Shown here one piece after another: positions 17,713-26,336 of a stretch of DNA of 64,000 nt. This DNA is from DATAEE01 sp036258175 (GTDB taxonomy: Bacteria > Acidobacteriota > Vicinamibacteria > Vicinamibacterales > 2-12-FULL-66-21): the NCBI GenBank assembly GCA_036258175.1, contig DATAEE010000083.1, positions 1 through 64,000 of the forward strand. Reading direction: 5' to 3'. Position 1 is the stretch's first letter; each line of letters opens with the position of its first letter. The notes below the pieces were generated by a model. That model was not told where the DNA came from. It did not search any database and saw only the letters and a list, made by a program, of their open reading frames with translations. A program made the position numbers and the translations under genes.

Positions 17713-20474
17713 ACTGTCGCCGCGACCCGCTCCACGACGAACGCTTCGATGACGTCTCCCACCTTGATGTCGTTGTACCGCTCGAACGCGATGCCGCACT
17801 CGAATCCGACCTTGACCTCGGAGACGTCGTCCTTGAACCGGCGCAGGGAGCCGATCTTGCCTTCGTAGACGACGACGTGGTCGCGGATGAGGCGCGCGTG
17901 TGCATCTCCGGCGCGCGTGATCCGGCCATCGGTCACCATGCAACCTGCGACCGTGCCGAACTTCGGGACCTTGAACGTCTGACGCACTTCGGCGATTCCA
18001 ATGCGCGTCTCCTTGAGCGTCGGCTCCAGGAGTCCGGCCATCGCCTTCTTCATCTCGTCGGTGACGTTGTAGATGACCGAGTGGAGACGAATCTCGACCC
18101 GTTCCCGCTCGGCAACCGCTTCGGCGTTGCGGTCGGGCCGAACGTTGAACCCGATGATGATCGCGTTAGACGCAGATGCCAGCAGCACGTCCGACTCGTT
18201 GATGGCGCCGACACCGCTGTGGATGACGCGAATCTTCGCGCGCTCGTCGGTGAGCTTCGACAGCGTGTCGGCGAGCACCTCGGCCGAACCCTGGACGTCC
18301 GCCTTGATGATGATCGCCAGCTCCTTGACGCCGCCTTCGGCGAGCTGCTGCTGCAACGACTCTAGCGTCAGCCGGCCGCCCTTCGCGCCGAGCGCGCGTT
18401 CCTTCTGCTGCGCCTGACGGAACGTCGCGATCTGGCGAGCCTTCGCGGCATCTATGATTCCCTGGAACGTATCGCCGGGCTGCGGGAGACCCGAGAGTCC
18501 GAGCACCTCGACCGGCGTGGCCGGCCCGGCGTTCTTCACCGGCCGGCCGCGGTCGTCGATGAGCGCGCGCACTTTGCCGACGATCGTGCCGGCGATGAAG
18601 GTGTCGCCCACGTTCAACGTTCCGTCCTGCACGAGGACGGTCGCCACGGGACCACGTCCCCTGTCGAGCTTCGCCTCGAGAACGGTCCCGGTCGCCGCGC
18701 GCTTCGGATTGGCCTTGAGCTCCGACAGCTCGGTCACGAGCAGCACCATCTCGAGGAGCAACTCGAGGTTCTGCTTTTTCTTGGCCGACACGGCGACGGT
18801 CACGGTCTGACCGCCCCACTCTTCGGGCACGAGGCCAAGGTCTGCGAGCTCTTTCTTAACGCGATCCTGATTGGCTTCGGGCTTGTCGATCTTGTTGATC
18901 GCCACGAGGATCGGCACGTTCGCCGCCTTCGCGTGATCGATCGCCTCCTTCGTCTGCGGCATCACCCCGTCATCGGCCGCAACGACGAGGATGACGACGT
19001 CGGTGACGCGCGCGCCGCGCGCGCGCATCATCGTGAACGCTTCGTGGCCCGGCGTGTCGAGGAAGACAACCTGCCGCTCACCGACCTGCACCCGGTAAGC
19101 GCCGATGTGCTGCGTGATACCGCCCGCCTCGCGCTCCGCTACTCGTGTTTCGCGGATCGCGTCGAGCAGCGTCGTCTTGCCATGGTCGACGTGCCCCATG
19201 ACCGTCACGACGGGGGCGCGTGTAATTCGATCCTCCGGGTTCGTATCCTCCGACTCGACCTCGAGGAGCTCCTCCTCGAACGTCCGCATCTGGATGTCTG
19301 CGCCGAAATCGCGCGCGATCTCCGTCGCGGTGTCCGGATCGATCGTCGAGTTGATCGTCATCATCATCCGCCGCTCGAGCAGCTTCTTCAGGACGTCCTT
19401 GGCCTTGACGTCCAGCTTCGCCGCGAGATCGGCGACGGTCATGCCCTCGGCGAGCGTGATGGTGCGCGTAATAGGCGGCGGCGCCGCGGGCGCCATCGGA
19501 GGCGCCGGAACCGGCCGGGGCGGTTCCCGTCTGGGCGCAGCCGGGCGCGGCGGCGGAGGCTGCCGCATTGGCGGACGCGGCGGGGGCATGCCGGGGCGCG
19601 CCCCAACGGGGCCCGGCCGCGCCGGCGCGGCCGGGCGGATGGGCTGCGACGGCAGCGGGCGCGGTCCTCCGAGTGGTGCCTGCGAAAGGGGCCGAGGCCC
19701 CGCCGGCCGCGCGGTGGCAGGCCGCGCTGTTCCTCCTGGTGGAGTTGTGGCAGGAGGCGCCGCGGGTCGTGCCGGCGGCGCAGGCGCCTTCACGATAGGC
19801 CGAACGATCGGCCGCGCGGGGGGCGCCTGACCCGTACTTGGATCTTCGATGCGCAGACGAAGCGTCGGCGGCACGATACGGCCAGTCGGTGATGGAATCC
19901 CGGCCGGGGCTGCCGGTGCGGCTGTCGATGCAGCCGCGGCTGCAGGGGCTTCACGAACTGCCGGCTCCGACACTGGCGGCCGGGCCGCGGGCACCGCGGG
20001 CTCTGACGCCGCGACCGCCTCCGGGTGACGCTCCTCGACGACGGGTTCCGGTTGAACGACTGGCGGCGGTGCGTCGAGGGTCGCTGCTCGCGGCGGCGAT
20101 GGCGGCTCGATCGCGACCGGAGCAGGCGGAGGTAGAGGCGGCTCCGGCGCCGGCGGCGCGACCGGCTTCACCGTCTTGACTAGCCGCGGCGGCGGGAGCG
20201 CAGGACCGGCCGGACGCGCGGGCTCCGGGGGCTTGCCGGTCGGCTTCTTGCCCTTCACCGGCGCCGCGGTTTCGTCGAACATCTTCGACGCGGGCGGCAG
20301 AGTGACGCCGCGCTCGCGGGCGAGCCGCTCGACGAACTGCCGCGCGACGACTTCCTCGATCGTGCTTGAGGCGCTCTTGACCTCGATGCCGGCACGCTGC
20401 TTCAGCAGCGCCATGACCTCCTGACTGGAGGTGGCGAGGAGCTCCGCGACCTTGTAGATCCGGACAGTTGCCAA
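17709..20474 (-). CDS. infB: Translation initiation factor IF-2
   Basis: A 921-residue GTPase. Residues 1-50 are the IF2N domain, residues about 55-340 a long Pro/Ala/Arg-rich linker, and the G domain follows with GHVDHGKTTLLD (about 426), DTPGHEAF (about 471) and NKID (about 528). Domains II-IV complete the C-terminal half. IF-2 recruits initiator tRNA to the 30S subunit and promotes subunit joining. The start is TTG at 20474 with GAGGGA about 6 nt upstream; a TTG start may keep expression in check. It lies 12 bp after nusA, with the ylxR and L7Ae-like genes often found here missing. Confidence 0.97.
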   Translation of the reverse strand: MATVRIYKVAELLATSSQEVMALLKQRAGIEVKSASSTIEEVVARQFVERLARERGVTLPPASKMFDETAAPVKGKKPTGKPPEPARPAGPALPPPRLVKTVKPVAPPAPEPPLPPPAPVAIEPPSPPRAATLDAPPPVVQPEPVVEERHPEAVAASEPAVPAARPPVSEPAVREAPAAAAASTAAPAAPAGIPSPTGRIVPPTLRLRIEDPSTGQAPPARPIVRPIVKAPAPPARPAAPPATTPPGGTARPATARPAGPRPLSQAPLGGPRPLPSQPIRPAAPARPGPVGARPGMPPPRPPMRQPPPPRPAAPRREPPRPVPAPPMAPAAPPPITRTITLAEGMTVADLAAKLDVKAKDVLKKLLERRMMMTINSTIDPDTATEIARDFGADIQMRTFEEELLEVESEDTNPEDRITRAPVVTVMGHVDHGKTTLLDAIRETRVAEREAGGITQHIGAYRVQVGERQVVFLDTPGHEAFTMMRARGARVTDVVILVVAADDGVMPQTKEAIDHAKAANVPILVAINKIDKPEANQDRVKKELADLGLVPEEWGGQTVTVAVSAKKKQNLELLLEMVLLVTELSELKANPKRAATGTVLEAKLDRGRGPVATVLVQDGTLNVGDTFIAGTIVGKVRALIDDRGRPVKNAGPATPVEVLGLSGLPQPGDTFQGIIDAAKARQIATFRQAQQKERALGAKGGRLTLESLQQQLAEGGVKELAIIIKADVQGSAEVLADTLSKLTDERAKIRVIHSGVGAINESDVLLASASNAIIIGFNVRPDRNAEAVAERERVEIRLHSVIYNVTDEMKKAMAGLLEPTLKETRIGIAEVRQTFKVPKFGTVAGCMVTDGRITRAGDAHARLIRDHVVVYEGKIGSLRRFKDDVSEVKVGFECGIAFERYNDIKVGDVIEAFVVERVAATV

Positions 20475-20486
20475 CGTTTCCCTCTT

Positions 20487-21959
20487 CTACTCTTTGACTT
20501 CCGCTTCGGTCGTCTCTTTGACTTCCGCTTCTGTCGTCGTTTCTGGATCTCCGACGGCGACCTCATCGGCCGACGCTTCCACGGTCGTTTCTGTAGCTTC
20601 GAGGGCGACCTCATCGACCGACGGCGTCGGTTCCTGCGCCGGCGCCGCCTGCTCGCTCTCCTCCGTCGACACGCCAGTCACGGCCGTCAGTCTGGCGGCC
20701 GCGATCGTGAGCTCCGCCTTGTCCTGATCCATCCCGGGAAGCACGGCGAGGTCCGCTATCTCGGCGTCCGCCACCTTCGCCGGCGAGTCGTAGCCCGCAT
20801 GGAGCAGCGTGGCAATGATCGACGGCTCGATGCCCGGCAGGGCGAAGCCGCCCGCCGCCTCGAGGCCGGCGAACTGCGCTTCGACCTCGCGCCGCTTCTC
20901 CTCCTCGCTCTTGATGTCGATCTTCCAGCCCGTGAGCTTGGCCGCGAGCCGGACGTTCTGGCCCTTCTTGCCGATCGCCAGCGACAGCTGCTTGTCCTCG
21001 ACGATGACCTCCATGACGCGCTCGGCTTCGTTGACGATGGAGACGCGCTGGACCTTGGCCGGGCTGATCGCGTTGGTGACGAACTGGACGGAGTCCTCGG
21101 ACCACTCGACGATGTCGATTTTCTCCCCGCGCAGCTCGCGGATGATCGCCTGGACGCGCGTGCCCTTCATGCCGACGCAGGCGCCCACCGGATCGACGTC
21201 ACGCTCGCGCGAGTACACGGCGACCTTCGCGCGGTCGCCCGCTTCGCGGACAGCCCCGCGGATCATCACTGTGCCGTCGTAAATCTCCGGCACCTCCTGC
21301 TCGAACAACTTGATCAGGAGCGCCGGGTCCGTGCGCGAGAGCATGACCTGCGGGCCCTTCGCGCTCTTGTTCACCGCCTTGATGACCGCGCGGACGCGAT
21401 CGCCGGTCGTGTAGTTCTCGGCCCGCGACTGCTCCTTGCGGGGAAGGACCGATTCGACGCGTCCCATCTCGACGATGATGTCGCCGTTCTCGAAGCGCTT
21501 GACGGTGCCGCCGACAACCTCGCCGACGCGCTGGCTGAACTCCGCGTGGACGTTCTCGCGCTCCGCCTCACGCACTTTCTGGAAAATGACCTGCTTAGCG
21601 GTCTGAGCGGCGATGCGGCCGAGCACATCCGTGGGCTTGGGGAACTCGATCTCGTCGCCGATCTCAATCCCGGCGGCGGCTTCCTCACCGTACTCCTTGT
21701 AGAGAGCGCGCGCTTCGTCCAGAGACAGTTCGGTGGCCGGGTTCTCAACGGTCTCGACGACGGTCTTGACCGCGAAGAGCTCGATCTGGCCGGTGTCCAG
21801 GTTGAACCGCGTCTTCAGGTTCTCATTCGTCTTGTAGTACTTCCGCGAGGCGGTCGCGACCGCTTCCTCGATCGCCGTGATGACGACCTGAGGATCGATG
21901 CCCTTTTCTTTCGCGAGCGCTTCGATCGTCTGCTGGAGAGGGTTTGTAGTTGTTGCCAT
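20487..21959 (-). CDS. nusA: Transcription termination/antitermination factor NusA
   Basis: A 490-residue RNA polymerase-associated factor: N-terminal domain (residues 1-130), S1 (about 137-205, VGEVVGGTVKRFENGDIIVEMG), two KH domains (about 235-380, VGACVGMKGTRV and SLAIGKKGQNVRLA) and one helix-hairpin-helix region to about 445. The last 45 residues are acidic and contain an exact duplication of TTEAEVKE encoded by two 24-bp repeats. NusA modulates pausing, termination and antitermination, and often represses its own operon through the leader. It lies 12 bp after rimP. Confidence 0.97.
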   Translation of the reverse strand: MATTTNPLQQTIEALAKEKGIDPQVVITAIEEAVATASRKYYKTNENLKTRFNLDTGQIELFAVKTVVETVENPATELSLDEARALYKEYGEEAAAGIEIGDEIEFPKPTDVLGRIAAQTAKQVIFQKVREAERENVHAEFSQRVGEVVGGTVKRFENGDIIVEMGRVESVLPRKEQSRAENYTTGDRVRAVIKAVNKSAKGPQVMLSRTDPALLIKLFEQEVPEIYDGTVMIRGAVREAGDRAKVAVYSRERDVDPVGACVGMKGTRVQAIIRELRGEKIDIVEWSEDSVQFVTNAISPAKVQRVSIVNEAERVMEVIVEDKQLSLAIGKKGQNVRLAAKLTGWKIDIKSEEEKRREVEAQFAGLEAAGGFALPGIEPSIIATLLHAGYDSPAKVADAEIADLAVLPGMDQDKAELTIAAARLTAVTGVSTEESEQAAPAQEPTPSVDEVALEATETTVEASADEVAVGDPETTTEAEVKETTEAEVKE

Positions 21960-21971
21960 TGTTCGTTCCGC

Positions 21972-22517
21972 TTAGAACTCAACTTCCAAATGCGCGCGCC
22001 GCACGAGCGCGAGCCGTATGCGGTGCGTCCGCCGGCCTTGCGACAGCAGCACTGTATCGCCGTCGAGCCCCTCGATCCGACCCTCGAAGTGCATCTGTCC
22101 GCCAACCGCCTCCGAAACGACGACCTTTGCGAGCCGCCCCGTGAAACGTCGGTAGTCGCCGGCGTGCCTCAGCGGCCGATCGAGCCCCGGCGACGAGACT
22201 TCCAACATGTAGCCCTCGGGAAGGTCGAGGCCGAGCGCTTCTTCTTCGATGTCGAGGATGGCGCTCAGGTCCTGGCTCACCCGCTGGCAGTCTTCTATCC
22301 CGACCGCCTCTTCGCCGATCGCTCCGGCAGGCCGTGTTCGGGCCGAAGTGCCGGGCGCCGACTGTCCGGGATCGGGGCGATCGAGGATGACGCGCACGAC
22401 CCAACCGCTCGACTCGCGGCGCATCTGCACGTCGAAGATGTCGAGGCCGTAACCGCGCGCGACCCGCTCGGCGACGGCACGAAGCCGCGCGCGTGGTTCC
22501 TCGGCTGCCACCGTCAT
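21972..22517 (-). CDS. rimP: Ribosome maturation factor RimP
   Basis: A 181-residue protein needed for 30S assembly. It shows the family features RGYGLDIFDVQMRRESSGWVV split as GLDIFDVQ and GWVVRVILDR, the ISxDL-like SQDLSAILD, and the strongly conserved LEVSSPGLDRPL near residue 105. An insert of about 25 residues rich in Gly/Ala/Pro (PGQSAPGTSARTRPAGA) sits after the first beta strands and is longer than usual. It is the first gene of the large RNA/translation operon, behind a promoter and attenuator-like hairpin. Confidence 0.95.
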   Translation of the reverse strand: MTVAAEEPRARLRAVAERVARGYGLDIFDVQMRRESSGWVVRVILDRPDPGQSAPGTSARTRPAGAIGEEAVGIEDCQRVSQDLSAILDIEEEALGLDLPEGYMLEVSSPGLDRPLRHAGDYRRFTGRLAKVVVSEAVGGQMHFEGRIEGLDGDTVLLSQGRRTHRIRLALVRRAHLEVEF

Positions 22518-22530
22518 CGTGCCCCCCTAA

Positions 22531-22557
22531 AAACAAAAAAGTGGGCACGAGCCCACT
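22531..22557 (-). terminator. Attenuator-like intrinsic terminator in the rimP leader
   Basis: On the minus strand the arms AGTGGGC and GCCCACT enclose a TCGT loop and are followed by TTTTTTGTTTTT. It lies between the promoter at 22588-22617 and the rimP start codon, 14 bp upstream of the latter. That position, rather than the end of an operon, suggests regulation of read-through; operons of this type are known to be controlled by NusA at their leader. Confidence 0.65.
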
Positions 22558-22587
22558 CGGTGTTTCTACCTTAGAGGCGCACCCTAA

Positions 22588-22617
22588 ACTATAGCACGCG
22601 GGTGGAGTTAGCAACAA
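22588..22617 (-). promoter_or_regulatory. Promoter of the rimP-nusA-infB operon
   Basis: On the minus strand TTGTTG (22612-22617) and TATAGT (22588-22593) are spaced by 18 bp, about 70 bp upstream of rimP and ahead of the U-run hairpin. The transcription start would leave a leader of about 65 nt. Confidence 0.45.
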
Positions 22618-22660
22618 CGGACGGCCGCAGGCAGCCGCGGTGTTTGGTGTGCCCGACGGC

Positions 22661-24064
22661 TCAAGCGGGCAGCAGCGGACGCACCGCGAGGTCGTAGCCG
22701 GTCGCGCCGGTGATTTCGGCGTCGATCAGCCGTCCGGGAGCGTACGCCGCAGGGTCGCAGTCCGTGAGATAGACAACGGGATCGATCTCGGGCGCCTGGC
22801 CGGCCAGCCGTCCCTGCATGACGAGCGGATGTTCCGGCGACGGCCCGTCGACGAGGACCCGCACGTGCTGACCAACACGCGCGCGCTGCCGGCGCTCGAC
22901 GCGATCTCCCTGTAAGCTCATCAGAACGTCCCGGCGCTGCCGCTTGACCCGCGGCGAGACATCGTCCGCGTAGGCATGCGCCCGCGTGCCCTCCTCGTGC
23001 GAGTATGTGAACACGCCGACGTGATCGAAGTCGACCTCGCGAACGAAATCACAGAGCTCCTCGTACTCCACGTCGGTCTCACCGGGGAAACCCACGATGA
23101 AGGTCGTGCGAAGCGTGACGGCCGGCATCCGGTGCCGAATCTTGTTCAGCAGCGCGGTGTACACGTCGCGATTCCCCGGTCGTCGCATCCGGCGCAGCAC
23201 ATCAGCCGATGCATGCTGAAGCGGCAGGTCGATGTACTTGCAGACCTTCTCGCAATCAGCCATCGCATCGAGCGTCTCGGCCGTGATCGTCGTCGGGTAG
23301 AGATAGAGCAGACGAATCCACTCGAGGCCGTCTACCGCATTGAGGTCGCGCAGCAGTCGGGCAAGCGCGCCGCGCTCCCCGCGGTCGATGCCGTAGAACG
23401 TCGTGTCCTGCGAGATGAGGATCAGCTCTTTGACGCCGCGGGCTGCGAGGCCGCGTGCCTCCTCGACGATCGACTCGGCCGGCCGGCTTCGATACGCGCC
23501 GCGAAGCGTCGGGATGATGCAGAACGAACAGGTGTAGTCGCAGCCTTCGGCGACCTTGACGTACGCAAAATGCTTCGGCGTCGTCAGCCTCCGCGGTGTA
23601 TTCGCATCGTAGATGTAGGTCGGCCTGGGTGTGCCACCAGACTCGAGGCTGGTTGATCTTGTGGAACCGGCCTTCAGGCTGGTCCCAAAGAAAGTCACCG
23701 GCGCGACCGGCGCGCTCGTGCGGTTCTCGATTGCCGCAACAATCCCGGGCACTTCTCCGGTCCCGAGCACAGCGTCAATCTCAGGAATTTCCCTCTTCAA
23801 CTCGTCGCGGTAGCGTTCGGCGAGGCAACCGGTGACGACAAGGCGCATGCAGCGCCCGTCGCGCTTGTGCTGTGCCATCTCCAGGATCGCGTCGACCGAC
23901 TCCTGCTTCGCGGCGTCGATGAAAGCGCAGGTGTTGACGACGAGAACATCCGCCGACGAGCTGTCGGCGGTGATCTCGTGGCCGGCCTGTTCGGCCAGAC
24001 CCAGCATGACCTCGCCGTCGACGAGGTTCTTGGGGCACCCGAGGGAAAGGAAACCGACCTTCAT
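22661..24064 (-). CDS. rimO: Ribosomal protein S12 methylthiotransferase RimO
   Basis: A 467-residue radical SAM enzyme that methylthiolates an aspartate of S12. The N-terminal MTTase domain has its three cluster cysteines in SLGCPKN, VNTCAFID and VTGCLAERY; the radical SAM motif CDYTCSFC lies near residue 175; a C-terminal TRAM domain ends the protein. The ATG at 24064 lies at the edge of a heptamer repeat that fills the gap to asnS, and there is no ordinary Shine-Dalgarno sequence. RimO rather than MiaB is supported by the SLGCPKNLVD start. Confidence 0.95.
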   Translation of the reverse strand: MKVGFLSLGCPKNLVDGEVMLGLAEQAGHEITADSSSADVLVVNTCAFIDAAKQESVDAILEMAQHKRDGRCMRLVVTGCLAERYRDELKREIPEIDAVLGTGEVPGIVAAIENRTSAPVAPVTFFGTSLKAGSTRSTSLESGGTPRPTYIYDANTPRRLTTPKHFAYVKVAEGCDYTCSFCIIPTLRGAYRSRPAESIVEEARGLAARGVKELILISQDTTFYGIDRGERGALARLLRDLNAVDGLEWIRLLYLYPTTITAETLDAMADCEKVCKYIDLPLQHASADVLRRMRRPGNRDVYTALLNKIRHRMPAVTLRTTFIVGFPGETDVEYEELCDFVREVDFDHVGVFTYSHEEGTRAHAYADDVSPRVKRQRRDVLMSLQGDRVERRQRARVGQHVRVLVDGPSPEHPLVMQGRLAGQAPEIDPVVYLTDCDPAAYAPGRLIDAEITGATGYDLAVRPLLPA

Positions 24065-24115
24065 TGCTGAATGTGGATTGCTGATTGCTGATTGAAGATC
24101 ATTGCTGATTGACGA
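24065..24115. repeat. Heptamer repeat (ATTGCTG family) filling the asnS-rimO gap
   Basis: The plus strand shows copies of ATTGCTG and close variants (ATTGAAG, ATTGACG) in direct orientation, with ATC spacers. The repeat occupies the full 51 bp from the rimO start codon to the asnS stop codon. The same unit, in hairpin form, recurs at 30940-31011 and 43591-43655. Confidence 0.75.
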
Positions 24116-25408
24116 TCACGGATAGACCCGATAGATCATCCGCGGATACGGAATCGCCTCGCGCAAGTGCTCGAGGGTGCAGATCCAGCTCACGACGCGC
24201 TCGACGCCCATGCCGAAGCCGCCATGGGGAACGCTGCCAAAGCGGCGCAAGTCGAGATACCACTCGAACGCTTCCTGCGGCAGGTTGTGCTCCTTGATGC
24301 GCTGGAGCAGCAGATCGTAGTCGTCCAGGCGCTGCCCGCCGCCGATGATCTCCCCGTACCCCTCGGGCGCCAGGAAGTCGACGCACAGTGCCACATCCGG
24401 CCGCGCCGGATCCGGCTTCATGTAGAAGGCCTTCACCTTGCTCGGATAGCGATGGACGGCAATGGGTCGATCGAACTGCTCTGACAGCACCGTCTCGTCG
24501 GTCCCACCGAAGTCGCCGCCCCATTCGAACGGCTGTCCCTTCTCTTTGAGGATCTTCACCGCGTCGTCGTACGAAATGCGCGGGAAGGGCGGCTTCACGC
24601 GCTCGAGCTTCGTCGTGTCGCGCTCGAGTGCCTTGAGTTCCGCCTGACGGCGGTCGAGTACGCGCGCGATCACGTCGCAAACGAGCGCTTCACCCAGGTC
24701 GATGACGTCGTCGAGCGACGCGTAGGCGACTTCAGGTTCGACCATCCAGAATTCGGTGAGATGGCGCCGGGTCTTCGACTTCTCGGCGCGAAACGTGGGG
24801 CCGAAACAGTAGACGCGGCCGAGCGCCATCGCGTTGGCTTCGTTGTAGAGCTGGCCGCTCTGCGTCAGGTACGCCGTGTTGTCCTCGAAGTACTGCACCG
24901 GAAACAAGGTCGTCGTGCCTTCGCACGCGGACGGCGTGAAGATCGGCGTGTCCGCCAGGATGAAGCCGCGGCTGTTGAAGAAATCGCGGATCGCGTCGAT
25001 GACCTCGTGGCGAATCCGCAGAATCGCCTGCTGTCGCGGCGACCGGATCCAGAGGTGCCGTCGATCGAGGAGGTAGTCGACGCCGTGCTCCTTGGGGGTG
25101 ATCGGAAACTCCTGCGACGGCCCGACGATGTCGAGACCGGTGACGTCGATTTCGTAGCCGCCCGGTGCGCGTGAGTCGGCACGCACCGTCCCTTCGACGG
25201 CGATCGCTGTCTCCTGCGACAAGTGATCGGCGCGCGAGAACACTTCTTCCGGCACCGCCTTCTTCGAGATGACCGCCTGGATGAAACCGCTGCCGTCGCG
25301 AACCGTGAGGAAGTGGATCTTTCCGCTCGAACGCCGGTTATGGAGCCAGCCGCGGATCGTGACGGGTTTGCCGTCGTGCCGGGCAATGTCTTCGATGTAC
25401 ACCACCAT
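24116..25408 (-). CDS. asnS: Asparaginyl-tRNA synthetase
   Basis: A 430-residue class IIb synthetase that charges tRNA-Asn. The N-terminal OB-fold anticodon domain (VTIRGWLHNRRSSGKIHFL) is followed by the class II core with motif 2 FRAEKSKTRRHLTEFW near residue 205 and motif 3 GFGMGVERVV near 402. AsnRS is preferred over AspRS by the FRAEKS motif and the short length. ATG 25408 was chosen because the sequence upstream is not conserved-looking and the OB fold starts here. It begins 2 bp after the stop of the upstream isomerase gene. Confidence 0.96.
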   Translation of the reverse strand: MVVYIEDIARHDGKPVTIRGWLHNRRSSGKIHFLTVRDGSGFIQAVISKKAVPEEVFSRADHLSQETAIAVEGTVRADSRAPGGYEIDVTGLDIVGPSQEFPITPKEHGVDYLLDRRHLWIRSPRQQAILRIRHEVIDAIRDFFNSRGFILADTPIFTPSACEGTTTLFPVQYFEDNTAYLTQSGQLYNEANAMALGRVYCFGPTFRAEKSKTRRHLTEFWMVEPEVAYASLDDVIDLGEALVCDVIARVLDRRQAELKALERDTTKLERVKPPFPRISYDDAVKILKEKGQPFEWGGDFGGTDETVLSEQFDRPIAVHRYPSKVKAFYMKPDPARPDVALCVDFLAPEGYGEIIGGGQRLDDYDLLLQRIKEHNLPQEAFEWYLDLRRFGSVPHGGFGMGVERVVSWICTLEHLREAIPYPRMIYRVYP

Positions 25409-25410
25409 GA

Positions 25411-26274
25411 TTAGTGTTCTGTCGCCGGCGGCCAGCCGATGACCACCTCCTCGAACCGGTCGCGCGCACTGCGCGTCTTCTCGAGGACGTCCCGCGGCGT
25501 CGAGACGTTCGCGACCTCGAATACGAACGTCCCCTCGTATCCCACTTTCTGCACGGCCATCAGCGCCGCCGGCCAATCGATCGTTCCGTCGAACGGCGGA
25601 AGGTGATCGTCGCTCTTGCGCTTGTTGTCATGCACGTGGGTCGACACGATATGGCCCGACGCCTGTTCGACTGCATCCACCACGTCTCCCATCAGAAACG
25701 CATGACCGAAGTCGAGACAGATGCCCAGGTGGTTCTCGGCGAAATCGTCTTCGAGCAGCCGTACCAGCGCTTCCGGAGTCGACAGGGCGTTCGGGATGAC
25801 CTCGATCGCCAGCCTGACGCCCGCGATCGCCGTCAGCTCACCGATTTCGGCGACGCTGCGGCGCATGGCCTCGCGGTTGTTGTCTGCAGCCGCCGAGGAC
25901 TTGGCATCCGGCACCCCGAGATGCAGAACGACGACCTCCGATCGAATCCGCCGGACGATGTCGAGCGCGATGTTGACTTCGCGGATGGCTTCCTCGCGGC
26001 GCGCCGGATCGCTCGAGGCGATCGAGTACGTCCGGCCCCAGACATCTCCCTTGTCGAGCCTGTCGGTAATCGGCGCGTGGATCCCGTGCAGGCGCAGGCC
26101 GGTCCGATCCAGCCAGCCGGCAAGCGACTCGATGGCCTGGACGTCGTAGTAGTCGATGTGCGAGCGCGTTGCGAAGACCTCGACCGCGTCGAACCCGTAC
26201 GCCTTCACCTCCTCGAGGTGCCGGCGCTCGAGGCGCTGGTCGTGATACAGGTGCGTCGAAACGGCGAACTTCAT
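25411..26274 (-). CDS. Sugar phosphate isomerase/epimerase-like TIM-barrel protein
   Basis: A 287-residue member of the xylose-isomerase-like TIM-barrel (AP endonuclease 2) superfamily. Metal-binding residues are visible in VVLHLGVPD (near 118), LAIEVIPNA (near 156), CLDFGHAF (near 190), STHVHDN (near 210) and FVFEVAN (near 262). Such proteins isomerise or epimerise sugars or act as endonucleases; the substrate is not predictable. It may be cotranscribed with asnS. Confidence 0.82.
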   Translation of the reverse strand: MKFAVSTHLYHDQRLERRHLEEVKAYGFDAVEVFATRSHIDYYDVQAIESLAGWLDRTGLRLHGIHAPITDRLDKGDVWGRTYSIASSDPARREEAIREVNIALDIVRRIRSEVVVLHLGVPDAKSSAAADNNREAMRRSVAEIGELTAIAGVRLAIEVIPNALSTPEALVRLLEDDFAENHLGICLDFGHAFLMGDVVDAVEQASGHIVSTHVHDNKRKSDDHLPPFDGTIDWPAALMAVQKVGYEGTFVFEVANVSTPRDVLEKTRSARDRFEEVVIGWPPATEH

Positions 26275-26311
26275 CGCGGCGGCTGTAAACCAGTGATTTT
26301 AGCAGGGAGTC

Positions 26312-26336
26312 GGGGCGGTTCGCGAACCGCCCCTAC
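26312..26336 (-). repeat. GTAG-headed REP-like palindrome overlapping a stop codon
   Basis: On the minus strand GTAG (26333-26336) runs into a perfect palindrome with 11-bp arms (GGGGCGGTTCG and CGAACCGCCCC). The TAG of GTAG is the stop codon of the kinase gene that ends at 26333. REP elements mobilised by RAYT transposases carry a GTAG-type tetranucleotide next to a palindrome, so the match is to that class by form. Confidence 0.7.

Noticed and set aside
17431..17943. Longer form of the DUF503 protein
   Set aside because: The extra 77 N-terminal residues are an out-of-frame shadow of infB; the GTG at 17712 fits the family length.
20799..22574. Long plus-strand frame opposite nusA and rimP
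   Set aside because: Produced by the high-G+C third positions of nusA; the predicted protein has no recognisable motif and spans two genes.
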